From: Bacteriovorax stolpii
Lineage (GTDB): Bacteria; Bdellovibrionota; Bacteriovoracia; Bacteriovoracales; Bacteriovoracaceae
DNA length: 64,000 nt
Reading direction: 5' to 3'
Assembly (NCBI RefSeq): GCF_002872415.1
Contig: NZ_CP025704.1
Span: 1,364,001-1,428,000 of the forward strand
The notes beneath the pieces were generated by a model. The model made no database searches. It was given only the letters and a program-made list of their open reading frames with translations, and had not been told where the DNA came from. How positions within the stretch are numbered: position 1 is the first letter of the stretch; every line of letters starts with the position of its first letter. A program made the position numbers and the translations under genes. Of this stretch, positions 17,508-27,046 are shown piece after piece.

Positions 17508-19701
17508 TTCTTTCAATCGTCACTGTTTCACCAAGATTTACCAGTGTCCCATTTTTTTTCTGCACGAAATAAGCAGGAACTCCTACCATTCCGTTCTTTC
17601 TTAAAAAGCTACCAATGATTTCATCTCTTTTTGTCCAGTCACCGATAAGAAGTTTTACGTTGTTTTCAGTCACGAAACTCTTAAAGGTATCAGTGTCTAA
17701 AACTAATTTTTCATTCACTTTACATGTAAAGCACCACTTTGCGGTGAAATCGATAAAGACAGGTTGGCCGCTGGCCTTCAAATCATCCATGGCCTTTTCT
17801 GACCACGGCTGCCAGTCTAATCCTTTAGCTTGTTTGTCGCGGATGAGGGCCGTTTGAGGCTCTGTGCTTACAACCATTGTCGTCGTGGCGATATTGACAA
17901 AAAGTCCAAGGGCGGCCAGAAAACTAGCACCTGCAATCCATCTTTCTTTTTTCTTTGAAAGCATAAAACCAACAAAGATAAAAACCAGGATTGTTCCAAG
18001 TTTAATTAAGTGAGAAGAGCCATCAACAAGAGCGTTGTAAACATCAAGAAGCCAGATAGCTGTCAGGATGAGAGTGACACCCAGGAGTTTTTTGACTGTG
18101 TTCATCCAGTTGCCAGGCTTGGGAATAAAAGACACAAGTGCCGGGTAAATCGCCGTCAGGATAAACGGGAAAGCAAGACCAAGCCCGATCATTAAAAAAA
18201 TCAGGTAAATTTCCATTGGAGGAGAACTAAAAGCAAACGTCAGGGCCGTCCCCAAAAAAGGAGCTGAACATGGAGTTGATAAAACAGTGGCAAGAACACC
18301 GCTTAAAAAATCTCCTGTAAGGCCTTCGTTTAGTTGCATGCCTCCAAGCTTTGATCCTCCAGGAGTTTTAAATTCAAACATCCCAAAGAGATTTAGTGCG
18401 AAGATAAAAAGTGCAATCACCATGATTGCTACGAATGTAGGAGACTGCAGTTGGAAGCCCCAGCCGACCTGTGAGCCAATCGACTTAAGTGAAAGAACGA
18501 CTGTGGCCAGGACAGCAAAGGTGAAAAGAATTCCCAGCGTATAGAAGAAGTTGTGTTTTAAAATCATCTTGTGTGATTCGTTTTTATATTTCACCAGCCC
18601 GAAGAGCTTAATAGAAATAACCGGAAGAACACATGGCATGATGTTTAAAATGAGCCCGCCGACAAAGGCCAGGGCAAGATAATAAATTAGTGAGTTTGAA
18701 CTGGTACTAGCATCGACGATAACCCTGGCAGACCCCGCAGAAGAGGCAGTTCCTCCCATGTCGATTGGTGGAGCGCCTTCAGCTTTTTGTGCGACTGTTA
18801 CTTCTGATAGTTCAAAGTTTGAAAATTTTTTATCGACGATAAAAGCTTTTCTCTGAATCGGATCATTAAAAAGAAAGCGAAGAGTGTAAGGCTTTTTAAA
18901 TTTTCCATCAGCAGGAAGCGGTTGTGGTGGGTCCTGGTATTCTCCGTCCCAGGCAATTTCAGTGACTCCCTTTAAGCTCTCTTTTTCAACCATAAGGTTT
19001 TCATGTTTCACATCAAAAGGAATTTGCGGGAACGTGTACATTAAGTTCGTATTTTGCAGAAAGTTTACTTCAGTTGTTTTATCTACTGTGTAAGTAAGAA
19101 CTAACGTACCAGGCTTGCTGCCTTTAGAAAGTTTAATTTTTAAGTAATCAGGGATGACTGCCGTTTTTGGTAGAACGTCAAACCTTTCAGATAGAACTGT
19201 TGAATTTAAGTTAGGCAGAAGATCTGCTGTCGTCGTTGTGACATTTCCTGGAGCAATTTTAAAGTCAGTAATTTGTTGCCCGGGAACACAGATGTGTTTA
19301 CAGACGAGCCACGTCGATTTTAACTGAATGCTTTTCCCGCTGTATTTATTGAAATCGCTTTTAGATAATTTAAAGAAAAGAGAGTAGCTGTCTTCGTATC
19401 CATAGGCCCAAAGATTTCCTGGTTCAATAAAGCGTCTTGGCGCTGGCCATTCCATTTCTTCAAACTTAACTTCTTTGCCGTTGACCGTGAAAACATTTTT
19501 AATGGCAAGGCCTGCGTCACCAGGATTTTTCCAGTAGGTGTGCCACTTCTGGTGGTTTTCAAAATTAAGTGCCAGGTATTCATCGCTGTCTTTTTTAAAA
19601 GACTGAATCCCAAATTTCACAGGTTTTGCCGGAACCGATTCATCAGCACTAAAGGCAAACGTGGAAAGAGTCATTAGAAGAAAGAGAATGGTCAAACGCA
19701 T
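17488..19701 (-). CDS. dsbD: Thiol:disulfide interchange reductase, DsbD/ScsB-like
   Basis: Carries electrons from cytoplasmic thioredoxin across the inner membrane to periplasmic thiols. Signal peptide 1-18 (LSTFAFSA); a periplasmic alpha domain with WHTYWKNPGDAG and the Cys pair VCKHIC (134, 138), a layout closer to ScsB than to E. coli DsbD. The membrane core follows, with IMPCVLPV and STPCSAPF Cys-Pro motifs. The C-terminal thioredoxin domain has WCFTCK. Start 19701 is chosen: CAGGG precedes it and the signal peptide begins there; an in-frame ATG at 19809 would add 36 unlikely residues. 737 aa. Confidence 0.88.
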   Translation of the reverse strand: MRLTILFLLMTLSTFAFSADESVPAKPVKFGIQSFKKDSDEYLALNFENHQKWHTYWKNPGDAGLAIKNVFTVNGKEVKFEEMEWPAPRRFIEPGNLWAYGYEDSYSLFFKLSKSDFNKYSGKSIQLKSTWLVCKHICVPGQQITDFKIAPGNVTTTTADLLPNLNSTVLSERFDVLPKTAVIPDYLKIKLSKGSKPGTLVLTYTVDKTTEVNFLQNTNLMYTFPQIPFDVKHENLMVEKESLKGVTEIAWDGEYQDPPQPLPADGKFKKPYTLRFLFNDPIQRKAFIVDKKFSNFELSEVTVAQKAEGAPPIDMGGTASSAGSARVIVDASTSSNSLIYYLALAFVGGLILNIMPCVLPVISIKLFGLVKYKNESHKMILKHNFFYTLGILFTFAVLATVVLSLKSIGSQVGWGFQLQSPTFVAIMVIALFIFALNLFGMFEFKTPGGSKLGGMQLNEGLTGDFLSGVLATVLSTPCSAPFLGTALTFAFSSPPMEIYLIFLMIGLGLAFPFILTAIYPALVSFIPKPGNWMNTVKKLLGVTLILTAIWLLDVYNALVDGSSHLIKLGTILVFIFVGFMLSKKKERWIAGASFLAALGLFVNIATTTMVVSTEPQTALIRDKQAKGLDWQPWSEKAMDDLKASGQPVFIDFTAKWCFTCKVNEKLVLDTDTFKSFVTENNVKLLIGDWTKRDEIIGSFLRKNGMVGVPAYFVQKKNGTLVNLGETVTIERIKEHLN

Positions 19702-19788
19702 ATATAAAACCCTGAAAAAGTAGATGGTCCAATCTTTAAAGATCCTTAAGAATTTTACTCCCGGCCGGAGGCAAAAACAAGCTTTCTC

Positions 19789-19810
19789 ATTGTTAACTCT
19801 GGATAACAAT
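19789..19810. promoter_or_regulatory. Inverted repeat in the dsbD / histidine kinase spacer
   Basis: ATTGTTA, 8 bases, TAACAAT: a perfect 7+7 dyad in the 188-base spacer between two divergent genes. Symmetry and position suit a repressor or activator operator, but no regulator gene lies next to it, so this is inference. Confidence 0.35.
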
Positions 19811-19824
19811 ATCCTTACAAAGAG

Positions 19825-19853
19825 TTTACAAAGTGAGGCCCATTTCGCATACT
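19825..19853 (+). promoter_or_regulatory. Weak sigma-70 type promoter candidate for the histidine kinase
   Basis: TTTACA (19825-19830), a 17-base spacer, then CATACT (19848-19853), with transcription expected about 30 bases before the kinase start. Both boxes match the consensus only in part. It lies 15 bases downstream of the dyad at 19789-19810. Confidence 0.35.
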
Positions 19854-19889
19854 GTTTCTAGTATAAAAGCGCGTAAATAATGGGTAGCG

Positions 19890-21206
19890 ATGTTAAAGAA
19901 ATTCTATCTTTTGCTTGATTTCTTCTTACCGGAACACGTAAGTGACCAAGTCGACATTACGACGCTCTTTAGGGCCCGCTCTATCGTTGCGGCAGGAATA
20001 CTGGGCATTGTGATCCTGGCCTTGTTTTTCCTGGGTGCCAATATCCTGCAGATTAACCTTTTTGTGCGTATCGGGATTCTCTTTAGTCTTATTTCGCTTG
20101 TATCCCTAGTCGTTTTTCTCAAAACCAGAGACACCAACTTTGAAGCTTCTTTAAATATCGGAGCGGGGATTCAAATCGTCATTCTTTACTCGGCCATTTA
20201 CTTAAGTGCTTTTTCTTCGCATGGTATGGGGTTCTTTGGCCTGATTTGGCTGGTTCCTATCAGCCTTATGTCGGCCTTCTATTTTAAGCCGCTTTATGGG
20301 ACTATCTGTTTTTTCATCAACATGATTATTCTGGCGGTTCTTTTTACTGCTTTTCACGATCGCTTTTTTGCACCAATGCAGTATTTGGAGAACTTTAAAA
20401 GTGTTTTTCTTTTTTACTTAGCTTTTGTTCTTGTTTCAGCGTCGCTTCTGTCATTCTTTTTTATTCAGCTCAATGAACTCCTTAAAGAAGAACTCTCTAA
20501 ACAGAAGGGGCTTTTGCTTGAGAGTGCTAAGTTTCAGTCACTGGGACAAATGGCCTCAAACCTGGCCCATGATATTAACAACCCACTTTTTACGATTCAG
20601 GGAAAACTTCATCAGATCAGAAATTTATTTTCTCACGATGAACTGGACTTGGATAAATGTGATCAGATTATTGAAGATGTAGAAGGAACAATTTTGAGGC
20701 TTTCTCAAATTGTTAAAGGGATCAGTACCTTTGCCAGACAGGGTCATGGGGATCAGATGGTGTCGGTGAGTGCTGATGAACTTATCCGTGGGATCGTTCT
20801 TCTGGGTTCAGACCGCATTGTTCAATCGGGGATTACTTTTGATTTAAAGATTGCACCTAATACAAAAGTTATCTGTTACCCGTCATACATTACTCAGGTG
20901 TTGATTAATTTAATGAACAACGCCATCGATGCTCTTGAGCACGCAGAAATGAAAGTGATTCAGGTTGAAGCATTTACTAATGATAAATGGGTTGAGATTC
21001 ATATTAAAGACAGTGGTCCTGGAGTTGCTCTGGAGCTGCAAAATAAAATTTTTGAATCCTTTTTCACGACCAAAAAATACGGCAAGGGCACAGGCCTTGG
21101 GCTCTCTATTTCTAAGGGACTAGTTGAGGCCCATGAAGGAGAGCTTAAGTATCAGCGAGTCGGTGAGATGACGGATTTCGTGGTCAAACTTCCTAGCTAT
21201 GAGTAA
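19890..21206 (+). CDS. Orphan membrane sensor histidine kinase
   Basis: 438 residues. About six hydrophobic segments occupy residues 30-195, forming the membrane sensor part with no recognisable extracellular domain. The cytoplasmic kinase has the phospho-acceptor motif AHDINNPL (His227), N box NLMNNAIDAL, G1 DSGPGV and G2 GKGTGLGLSIS. The H-box form is typical of NtrB-like or luxQ-like kinases. No response regulator lies beside it. Its end overlaps the next gene by 8 bases, so the signal may relate to the metal- or corrinoid-binding protein encoded there. Confidence 0.9.
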   Translation: MLKKFYLLLDFFLPEHVSDQVDITTLFRARSIVAAGILGIVILALFFLGANILQINLFVRIGILFSLISLVSLVVFLKTRDTNFEASLNIGAGIQIVILYSAIYLSAFSSHGMGFFGLIWLVPISLMSAFYFKPLYGTICFFINMIILAVLFTAFHDRFFAPMQYLENFKSVFLFYLAFVLVSASLLSFFFIQLNELLKEELSKQKGLLLESAKFQSLGQMASNLAHDINNPLFTIQGKLHQIRNLFSHDELDLDKCDQIIEDVEGTILRLSQIVKGISTFARQGHGDQMVSVSADELIRGIVLLGSDRIVQSGITFDLKIAPNTKVICYPSYITQVLINLMNNAIDALEHAEMKVIQVEAFTNDKWVEIHIKDSGPGVALELQNKIFESFFTTKKYGKGTGLGLSISKGLVEAHEGELKYQRVGEMTDFVVKLPSYE

Positions 21207-21999
21207 CTTCAGGTATAACCCCGAACGCCTTATTTGTATGACCGAAGAGTCGGTGGAGTTTCTTCATGCCATTGGCAGAAGTGATTTGATCGCCGGTGTT
21301 TCTGTCTATGCAAAAAGACCTGCGGAAGTTAAGCAGCACCCGGTGATTTCAGCTTTTACTCATGCCAATCTAAAAAAAATTCAAAAGATTAAACCTGATC
21401 TTGTCATTGGTTTTTCCGACATTCAAAAAGACATTGCCCGCGACCTGATCGCCGAAGGCATTGACGTTTATATTTCCAACCAGCGTTCATTAGAAGAGAT
21501 TTTTCGTTATATGTGGACGCTGGGTCACATGGTAGGTGAAGGAGCAAAAACCGAAGCTTATTTAAAAACCCTGGAAGAAAAGATGGCCATGGGGCGCGCT
21601 TTTGCCAAGACGTTAAAGAAGCGACCGAAAGTTTATCTTGAAGAGTGGGATGAACCTCAAATCTGTGGGATTCGTTGGTTTAGTGAGCTGGTCAGCCTTT
21701 GTGGTGGAGTTGATATCTTTGAGGCCAGGTCATTGGAAGGGGTGAAGGCCTCTGAGAGATTTGTCTCTAATAAGGAAGTCGCTTTTCACGATCCTGATAT
21801 TATCCTGGCCTCATGGTGTGGGAAAAAGGTCGATATTGAGAGCATCAAAAACCGTCCAGAGCTTATCAATGTAAGCGCTGTTAAAAATAACGCCATATTT
21901 GAACTAGAGCCCGAGATCTTTCTTCAACCAGGGCCGGCCCTTTTTGTTGATGGAATTGATCGGATAATCGACTTATTTAGTTCATTTAATTCAAAATAA
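21199..21999 (+). CDS. BtuF-like binding-protein fold without signal peptide
   Basis: 266 residues aligned in pattern with periplasmic helical-backbone binding proteins (BtuF/FepB type): RLICMTEESVEFLHAIG at the start, LKKIQKIKPDLVIGFSDIQ, then KKRPKVYLEEWDEP, the cofactor-contacting ICGIRWFSELVSLCGG, and ALFVDGIDRII. Typical relatives are exported, but this one starts MSNFRYNPER with no hydrophobic leader or lipobox, so it should be cytoplasmic. Its ATG lies inside the end of the histidine kinase gene. The ligand is unknown; corrinoid or metal chelate are the family precedents. Confidence 0.75.
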   Translation: MSNFRYNPERLICMTEESVEFLHAIGRSDLIAGVSVYAKRPAEVKQHPVISAFTHANLKKIQKIKPDLVIGFSDIQKDIARDLIAEGIDVYISNQRSLEEIFRYMWTLGHMVGEGAKTEAYLKTLEEKMAMGRAFAKTLKKRPKVYLEEWDEPQICGIRWFSELVSLCGGVDIFEARSLEGVKASERFVSNKEVAFHDPDIILASWCGKKVDIESIKNRPELINVSAVKNNAIFELEPEIFLQPGPALFVDGIDRIIDLFSSFNSK

Positions 22000-22021
22000 T
22001 TCCTCCCCCTCATACTTTGAT

Positions 22022-22048
22022 TAAATTTTTTTCCAATCCTGCCGAAAA
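22022..22048 (+). promoter_or_regulatory. Sigma-28 (FliA) type promoter
   Basis: TAAA (22022-22025), exactly 15 bases, then GCCGAAAA (22041-22048), one mismatch from the flagellar sigma-28 consensus TAAA-N15-GCCGATAA. It lies about 45 bases ahead of the lipoprotein start at 22095, where a promoter should be, and rules against the longer upstream start at 22017 that would place it inside coding sequence. The same type of element stands ahead of cheA. Confidence 0.65.
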
Positions 22049-22094
22049 TCATAAGGAGAACTGCCAACCTTTATGGCCTTTTTGGAAGAAACTT

Positions 22095-22880
22095 ATGAAA
22101 AATACACTTTTAGCATCATGTTTGATCATTCCTCTGGTTACATCTTGTAGCTTTGAAGGGGAGATGAAAAAAATTGAGCACAAGGCCGCTTTGATTAATA
22201 AGTACGAAAACGTTGCACTTAAGCTGGCAAAAGAAAATAGAGAGCTTCGTGCAGAAGTTAAAAGACTTGAATTTGATATTCAAAAGTTAAAGCAAGACAA
22301 AGCTTTTTCAAATAAAGGCGGACACGCTGAAGAGTCACTAGCAAGCAATTCTCATGGAGAAGCTCCTGCTCATGGCGGAGGTCATGGTGAAAGCCATAGC
22401 GCGGCCCCATCGCGCGCGATTGCCAGTGTAAAACCCGCTGCATTTGAAGTGAAAAAAGACTTGGTAGAGTGGAAGACATATAAATGGTCTGCTGATGATA
22501 TGGTGAAGATCGCTGATAAAGAATTTAAAGCAAAGAACTTTGAAAAAGCAGCACAGTTCTACACATCACTAGTGAGCTATTATCCGGACTTCAAGCACCT
22601 TGATGATGAATTCTATTTTAAAGCAGGGATCTCTGCTTACGAATCAGGCGAGCACCACGAGTGGACACTTAAGCACTTTGGGGTGCTGATGAACAAGTAC
22701 CCAACATCACAATATTTTAGAAGCGCAAAACTTTGGGTTGCCCTGACTCATATGAAGATGGGTGATAAAGCGAAGTTCTTTGCGACTGTCGAAGAATTTA
22801 GAAAGAAATATAGAAATACAAATGAGTGGAAAATTCTAAGCTCATATTATGAAAAAATTGAAGAGAAAACCAATGAATAA
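22095..22880 (+). CDS. Lipoprotein: coiled coil, His-rich linker, TPR-like domain
   Basis: 261 residues. Lipobox LVTSC gives the lipidated Cys18. Residues 25-75 form a charged coiled coil (LAKENRELRAEVKRLEFDIQ). Residues about 78-115 are a Gly/His/Ser linker with repeated HG pairs. The C-terminal half (MVKIADKEFKAKNFEKAAQ onward) is a TPR-type array, an order reminiscent of YbgF/CpoB. Start 22095 has GGAAG 6 bases upstream. It overlaps the FecR-domain gene by 8 bases and follows a sigma-28 type promoter. Inference: a motility-linked envelope protein. Confidence 0.78.
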   Translation: MKNTLLASCLIIPLVTSCSFEGEMKKIEHKAALINKYENVALKLAKENRELRAEVKRLEFDIQKLKQDKAFSNKGGHAEESLASNSHGEAPAHGGGHGESHSAAPSRAIASVKPAAFEVKKDLVEWKTYKWSADDMVKIADKEFKAKNFEKAAQFYTSLVSYYPDFKHLDDEFYFKAGISAYESGEHHEWTLKHFGVLMNKYPTSQYFRSAKLWVALTHMKMGDKAKFFATVEEFRKKYRNTNEWKILSSYYEKIEEKTNE

Positions 22881-23955
22881 ATTATTAGTAGCAGTCATTG
22901 CTTTTATCCCGGCTCTTTCTTTTGCAGCGGCCGTTCAATTCGGACGTATCGTTGACATTAAAGGAGCAGGGTTTATTTCTTATAACGGTGAAACTCATGA
23001 AATCAAAAAAGGCGAAGTGATCTACGCCAATTCTGAAATCGTTGTCGAGCACACCGGGCAAGTGACTTTCACCGATAATGCTGACCATCGATTTTTTATG
23101 GGAAGTGCAACGTCGGTTGCTGTCTCTCCAAACAATGTTGAATTAAGAAGCGGGGACCTTTGGGTTCAGTCACTAAATAAAATGGACGACGCTAAATTAA
23201 CGTCGGCCAACGCTACTGTTAACTACCAAGGTGGAGAAGCGATTTTCTCTTACGACTCTGCTAAAGGAAAAACTCAGCTGATGGTGATCAATGGGCTGAT
23301 GAAATTTTCAAACTTAAGACAACCGGCGCTGAATCTGACAGTGGCAGAAGGAAACTTCTCTTTTGTCGACCAAGATTTTGAAGAGGGAATGCCACGCGAT
23401 CCAACTCCAGTAGGAGCAAAAACATACGGCGAACTCGTTTCTCTTTTCCCGGGTGTTGGACCAATGGATAAAAAATCTGCTGAGATCTTCAAAGGTCAAG
23501 AGGAAGGTCATACTGCTTTGACAAAAAGAACGATTGCTTCTGTGCCTGAGCACCACGGTGCAGAGTCTCATGGAAAAAAAGAAGCTGCTGAACTTGAAAA
23601 AGAGTACAAAGCTGAAATCATGAATATGAAAAAACCTGCGCATGAGGTAGTGACAGCACCTGTTAAGAAAGAAGCTAAATCAAAACCAGTGGCATCGACA
23701 CCCGTCGCTAATAAATTAGTTGTAAAAATTTACGGATTACAGGGATCAGAGACTAGTGCAACGACAGCAATCTATGATATACCTTCTGTAGACAAAAATG
23801 TTGTTACAAGTAAGAGAGCGCCGGCTTCTGTTCCGGAATCAGTTTCTGAAACAGTTGTAGACCAGGCCGTTCCTGCGGAAAACATGAATACAATTCCAAC
23901 TACACCACATTATAAAGAAAGCGATAAATTAATTGACCAGCTCAACAAGCTCTAG
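22873..23955 (+). CDS. Exported FecR-domain protein
   Basis: 360 residues with signal peptide about 1-19 (IPALSFAAA). Residues 20-170 match the FecR fold pattern (GRIVDIKGAGFISYNGE, LRSGDLWVQ and NATVNYQGGEAIFSY). The C-terminal half is Lys/Pro/Ala/Val-rich and unstructured, with an HHGAESHGK stretch resembling the His-rich linker of the upstream lipoprotein. FecR domains sense or bind in the periplasm, often in envelope signalling. A start 24 bases earlier is possible but lacks an SD. Translationally coupled to the lipoprotein gene. Confidence 0.75.
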   Translation: MNKLLVAVIAFIPALSFAAAVQFGRIVDIKGAGFISYNGETHEIKKGEVIYANSEIVVEHTGQVTFTDNADHRFFMGSATSVAVSPNNVELRSGDLWVQSLNKMDDAKLTSANATVNYQGGEAIFSYDSAKGKTQLMVINGLMKFSNLRQPALNLTVAEGNFSFVDQDFEEGMPRDPTPVGAKTYGELVSLFPGVGPMDKKSAEIFKGQEEGHTALTKRTIASVPEHHGAESHGKKEAAELEKEYKAEIMNMKKPAHEVVTAPVKKEAKSKPVASTPVANKLVVKIYGLQGSETSATTAIYDIPSVDKNVVTSKRAPASVPESVSETVVDQAVPAENMNTIPTTPHYKESDKLIDQLNKL

Positions 23956-23961
23956 CTTGTT
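23944..23961 (+). other. Short hairpin at the end of the FecR-domain gene
   Basis: AACAAGCT, 2 bases, AGCTTGTT: a perfect dyad across the stop codon, without an immediate T tract. About 25 bases later a poly-T/poly-A pair (23987-24003) abuts the guaB SD GAGGA. The pair could reduce read-through or modulate guaB translation; evidence is limited to symmetry. Confidence 0.3.
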
Positions 23962-24013
23962 CTGGTGGGTTTAATTCTTAGATCTGCTTTTTTTTGAAAA
24001 AAGAGGAAGCAGT

Positions 24014-25483
24014 ATGACTAAAGTCAAAGAACAACTTGCACTTACTTACGACGACGTTCTCATTAAACCTGCTTATTCTGAAAACTTGCCTTCAGAAACG
24101 AGTACCGAAAGCAGATTCTCCCGCAACATTTCCCTCAACATTCCTATCGTTTCCGCAGCGATGGACACAGTCACCGAGGCTCCTTCTGCCATTGTTTTAG
24201 CAGAAGAAGGCGGAATTGGTGTTATCCATAAAAACATGACGGCCTACCGTCAGGCGGAAGAAGTAGAGAAAGTAAAAAAGTTTGAAGCGGGGATGATTTT
24301 AAATCCAGTAAGCGTCGATGAGGATACGACTCTTAGTTACGTGATGGACTTAAAAAGACAAAAGAAAATCACCGGAGTTCTAGTTGTTGATAAAAACAAA
24401 AAAATAGCCGGGATTCTTACTAACCGCGACCTGCAGTTAGAGTCGAACTTCAATCAGAAAGTTAAAGATGTTATGACGAAAAAAGAAAAACTCGTCACGG
24501 CAGATCCAAAAGTTTCAATTGATGAGGCTAAAAAACTTCTGCACAAACACCGCATTGAAAAACTTCCACTGGTGGGAGCTGATGGATCAGTTCATGGTCT
24601 TATCACTGTTAAAGATATTCTAAAAACGATCACTTTCCCTAACGCCAATAAAGATTCATTCGGACGCCTGCGTGTGGCCGCTGCTATTGGGGTAGGAGAA
24701 AAAGAATTTGAGCGCGCTAAGATTTTAGTGGAAGCTCACGTCGATGCTCTGGTTGTTGATACTGCTCATGGACACTCTAAAGGTGTTTTAGAGATGGTTA
24801 AACTTTTAAAGAAAACGTTTCCACAAGTAGACGTGGTTGCCGGAAACGTTGCGACTGCTCAAGCTTGTAAAGACCTTATTGCCGCCGGAGTAGATGGAGT
24901 GAAAGTAGGGATTGGTCCTGGATCAATTTGTACCACTCGTGTTGTTGCCGGTATTGGTGTTCCGCAATTCTCTGCTGTTTTAGAATGTGCAGAGTTCTGT
25001 AGAAAAGCAGGTATTCCAGTAATCGCCGATGGAGGGATTAAACTCTCGGGTGACGTGGTGAAAGCTCTCGCTGCTGGGGCCAACTCAGTTATGATTGGTT
25101 CTCTTTTTGCCGGAACTGATGAAGCTCCGGGAGAAATGGTTTTATACCAAGGGCGCGCTTATAAAGTGTACCGTGGGATGGGATCATTGGGAGCGATGAC
25201 ATTAGGATCAAAAGACCGCTACGGCCAAGGAGCGGTTGAAGATATGGGGAAACTTGTTCCGGAAGGAATTGAAGGACAAGTGCCTTACAGAGGATCTCTT
25301 TCAACCAACATCTTCCAGCTAGTGGGAGGTCTGCGTTCGGGAATGGGTTATGTGGGAGCAAAAAATCTTGCAGAGCTTTTTGAGAAGGCAGAGTTTATTA
25401 CGATTTCGAACGCTTCATTAAAAGAAAGCCATCCACACGATGTCTTTGTGACTAAGGAAGCGCCAAACTACAGGTTGAGTTAA
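24014..25483 (+). CDS. guaB: Inosine-5'-monophosphate dehydrogenase
   Basis: Oxidises IMP to XMP, the committed step to GMP. The (beta/alpha)8 barrel has [13 protein letters not shown] with the catalytic Cys and [11 protein letters not shown] for phosphate binding. Two CBS domains are inserted (about 95-205; [24 protein letters not shown]), the usual allosteric nucleotide sites. 489 aa is normal. SD GAGGAAG precedes the ATG. It is 6 bases ahead of guaA. Confidence 0.97.
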   Translation: MTKVKEQLALTYDDVLIKPAYSENLPSETSTESRFSRNISLNIPIVSAAMDTVTEAPSAIVLAEEGGIGVIHKNMTAYRQAEEVEKVKKFEAGMILNPVSVDEDTTLSYVMDLKRQKKITGVLVVDKNKKIAGILTNRDLQLESNFNQKVKDVMTKKEKLVTADPKVSIDEAKKLLHKHRIEKLPLVGADGSVHGLITVKDILKTITFPNANKDSFGRLRVAAAIGVGEKEFERAKILVEAHVDALVVDTAHGHSKGVLEMVKLLKKTFPQVDVVAGNVATAQACKDLIAAGVDGVKVGIGPGSICTTRVVAGIGVPQFSAVLECAEFCRKAGIPVIADGGIKLSGDVVKALAAGANSVMIGSLFAGTDEAPGEMVLYQGRAYKVYRGMGSLGAMTLGSKDRYGQGAVEDMGKLVPEGIEGQVPYRGSLSTNIFQLVGGLRSGMGYVGAKNLAELFEKAEFITISNASLKESHPHDVFVTKEAPNYRLS

Positions 25484-25489
25484 CGAGAT

Positions 25490-27046
25490 ATGAAAAATTT
25501 TGAAAAGATCATCTGGATTGTGGACTTTGGTTCTCAGTACACTCAATTAATTACCAGAAAGACCAGAGAGCTTGGATACTCCAGCGAAATTATCGCACTG
25601 GAAGAATGCCACAAGCGTTTTCAGGAAGGTCATCTTCCTAAATGTCTGGTGCTCTCTGGTGGCCCTCAATCGGTTTTTGAAGACCCGTACGACTACAGCT
25701 TTATTTTTGAACATAAAGACCTTCCCGTCCTGGGGATTTGTTACGGGATGCAACTCCTGGGGAAATTCTTCGGTGGAGTGGTTGAAAAAGGAATCATCGG
25801 TGAGTACGGGCACGCTGACATCCATTTCACTAATCAGTTTAAAATTGCCGGCACTCCCGGGAAAATGAGCGTATGGATGAGTCACTCAGATCACGTCAGC
25901 CGCGTGCCTGCGGATTTTGATGTGGTGATGGAGAGTTCAAATAAACTGGTCTCGGGAATTAAGCACAAATCAAAACCCATTATGGGACTGCAGTTTCACC
26001 CGGAAGTTGAACACTCAAAACACGGAAAATCGATTCTTAATTACTTCTATCAAAAAGTAGCGAACCTTTCTAAAGACTGGAATGCCAGTGAGATGCTGGA
26101 AGAAGCTTTTGAAATGGTCCGCGAAATCGGCGATAAAAAAGTCCTATGCGCTTTTTCCGGCGGAGTTGACTCGCTGGTGGCCGCAACTTTATCAGAGAGA
26201 ATCTTAGGAAAAAACCTGCACTGCTTTTTTGTCGACAACGGACTTTTAAGAATTCAGGACTACAACCATATTCAAAAGTTAAAACGAGAGACTAATCTCA
26301 ATATTGAAATCGTAGATGCAAAAGATGATTTCTTAAACGCGCTAAAAAGCGTTGATGAACCGGAACAAAAAAGAAAAATCATCGGTCGCATGTTTATTGA
26401 GATCTTTGAAAAGAAAGTTCACGAATACGAAAAAAATCACAAGATTCATTTCGAGTACCTGCTTCAGGGAACTCTTTACCCGGACGTGATCGAGTCTTCG
26501 CCGCATATTAATGGTGGAAAGTCGGTGACGATTAAGTCTCACCACAACGTGGGAGGGCTTCCGGAGAGAATGAAATTAAAACTCCTAGAACCTCTTCGCC
26601 ATCTTTTTAAGGATGAAGTGCGCGAGATGGGTCTTTCTCTTGGATTAAAACGCGATTGGGTTTACCGCCATCCATTCCCAGGTCCTGGGCTTGGGGTGAG
26701 AATCCTGGGAGCGATTGAACCAGAAGCGATCCGTATGGTGCAGGAGTCGGATCAGATTCTTTTTGAAGAACTGATTGAGGCTAAACTTTATCAATCAACG
26801 TGGCAGGCCTTTACCGTTTTTCTTCCCATTAAAACAGTGGGAGTCAAAGGGGATGGTCGCGCGTACGAGCACGTGATTTGTCTGCGCATGGTAAATTCAA
26901 GTGACGGGATGACGGCCAACTGGTCACACTTTCCCCACGAATTTTTAGAGACGGTCTCTCGCCGAATCACCAATGAAGTGAAGGGGATCACCAGAGTGGT
27001 CTATGACATTACTTCAAAACCTCCGGGGACAATCGAGTGGGAGTAA
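25490..27046 (+). CDS. guaA: GMP synthase (glutamine-hydrolysing)
   Basis: Aminates XMP to GMP. The class I glutaminase has GICYGMQLLG (nucleophile Cys) and LQFHPEVEHSKHG; the ATP-pyrophosphatase P-loop is AFSGGVDSLVAATL; the dimerisation domain shows HPFPGPGLGVRILG and the chain ends in KPPGTIEWE. 518 aa is normal. Operon with guaB; the following membrane protein gene overlaps its last 10 bases. Confidence 0.97.
   Translation: MKNFEKIIWIVDFGSQYTQLITRKTRELGYSSEIIALEECHKRFQEGHLPKCLVLSGGPQSVFEDPYDYSFIFEHKDLPVLGICYGMQLLGKFFGGVVEKGIIGEYGHADIHFTNQFKIAGTPGKMSVWMSHSDHVSRVPADFDVVMESSNKLVSGIKHKSKPIMGLQFHPEVEHSKHGKSILNYFYQKVANLSKDWNASEMLEEAFEMVREIGDKKVLCAFSGGVDSLVAATLSERILGKNLHCFFVDNGLLRIQDYNHIQKLKRETNLNIEIVDAKDDFLNALKSVDEPEQKRKIIGRMFIEIFEKKVHEYEKNHKIHFEYLLQGTLYPDVIESSPHINGGKSVTIKSHHNVGGLPERMKLKLLEPLRHLFKDEVREMGLSLGLKRDWVYRHPFPGPGLGVRILGAIEPEAIRMVQESDQILFEELIEAKLYQSTWQAFTVFLPIKTVGVKGDGRAYEHVICLRMVNSSDGMTANWSHFPHEFLETVSRRITNEVKGITRVVYDITSKPPGTIEWE

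Noticed and set aside
22017-22094. Upstream start of the lipoprotein gene
   Set aside because: The extra 26 residues would block the lipoprotein signal and cover the sigma-28 type promoter.
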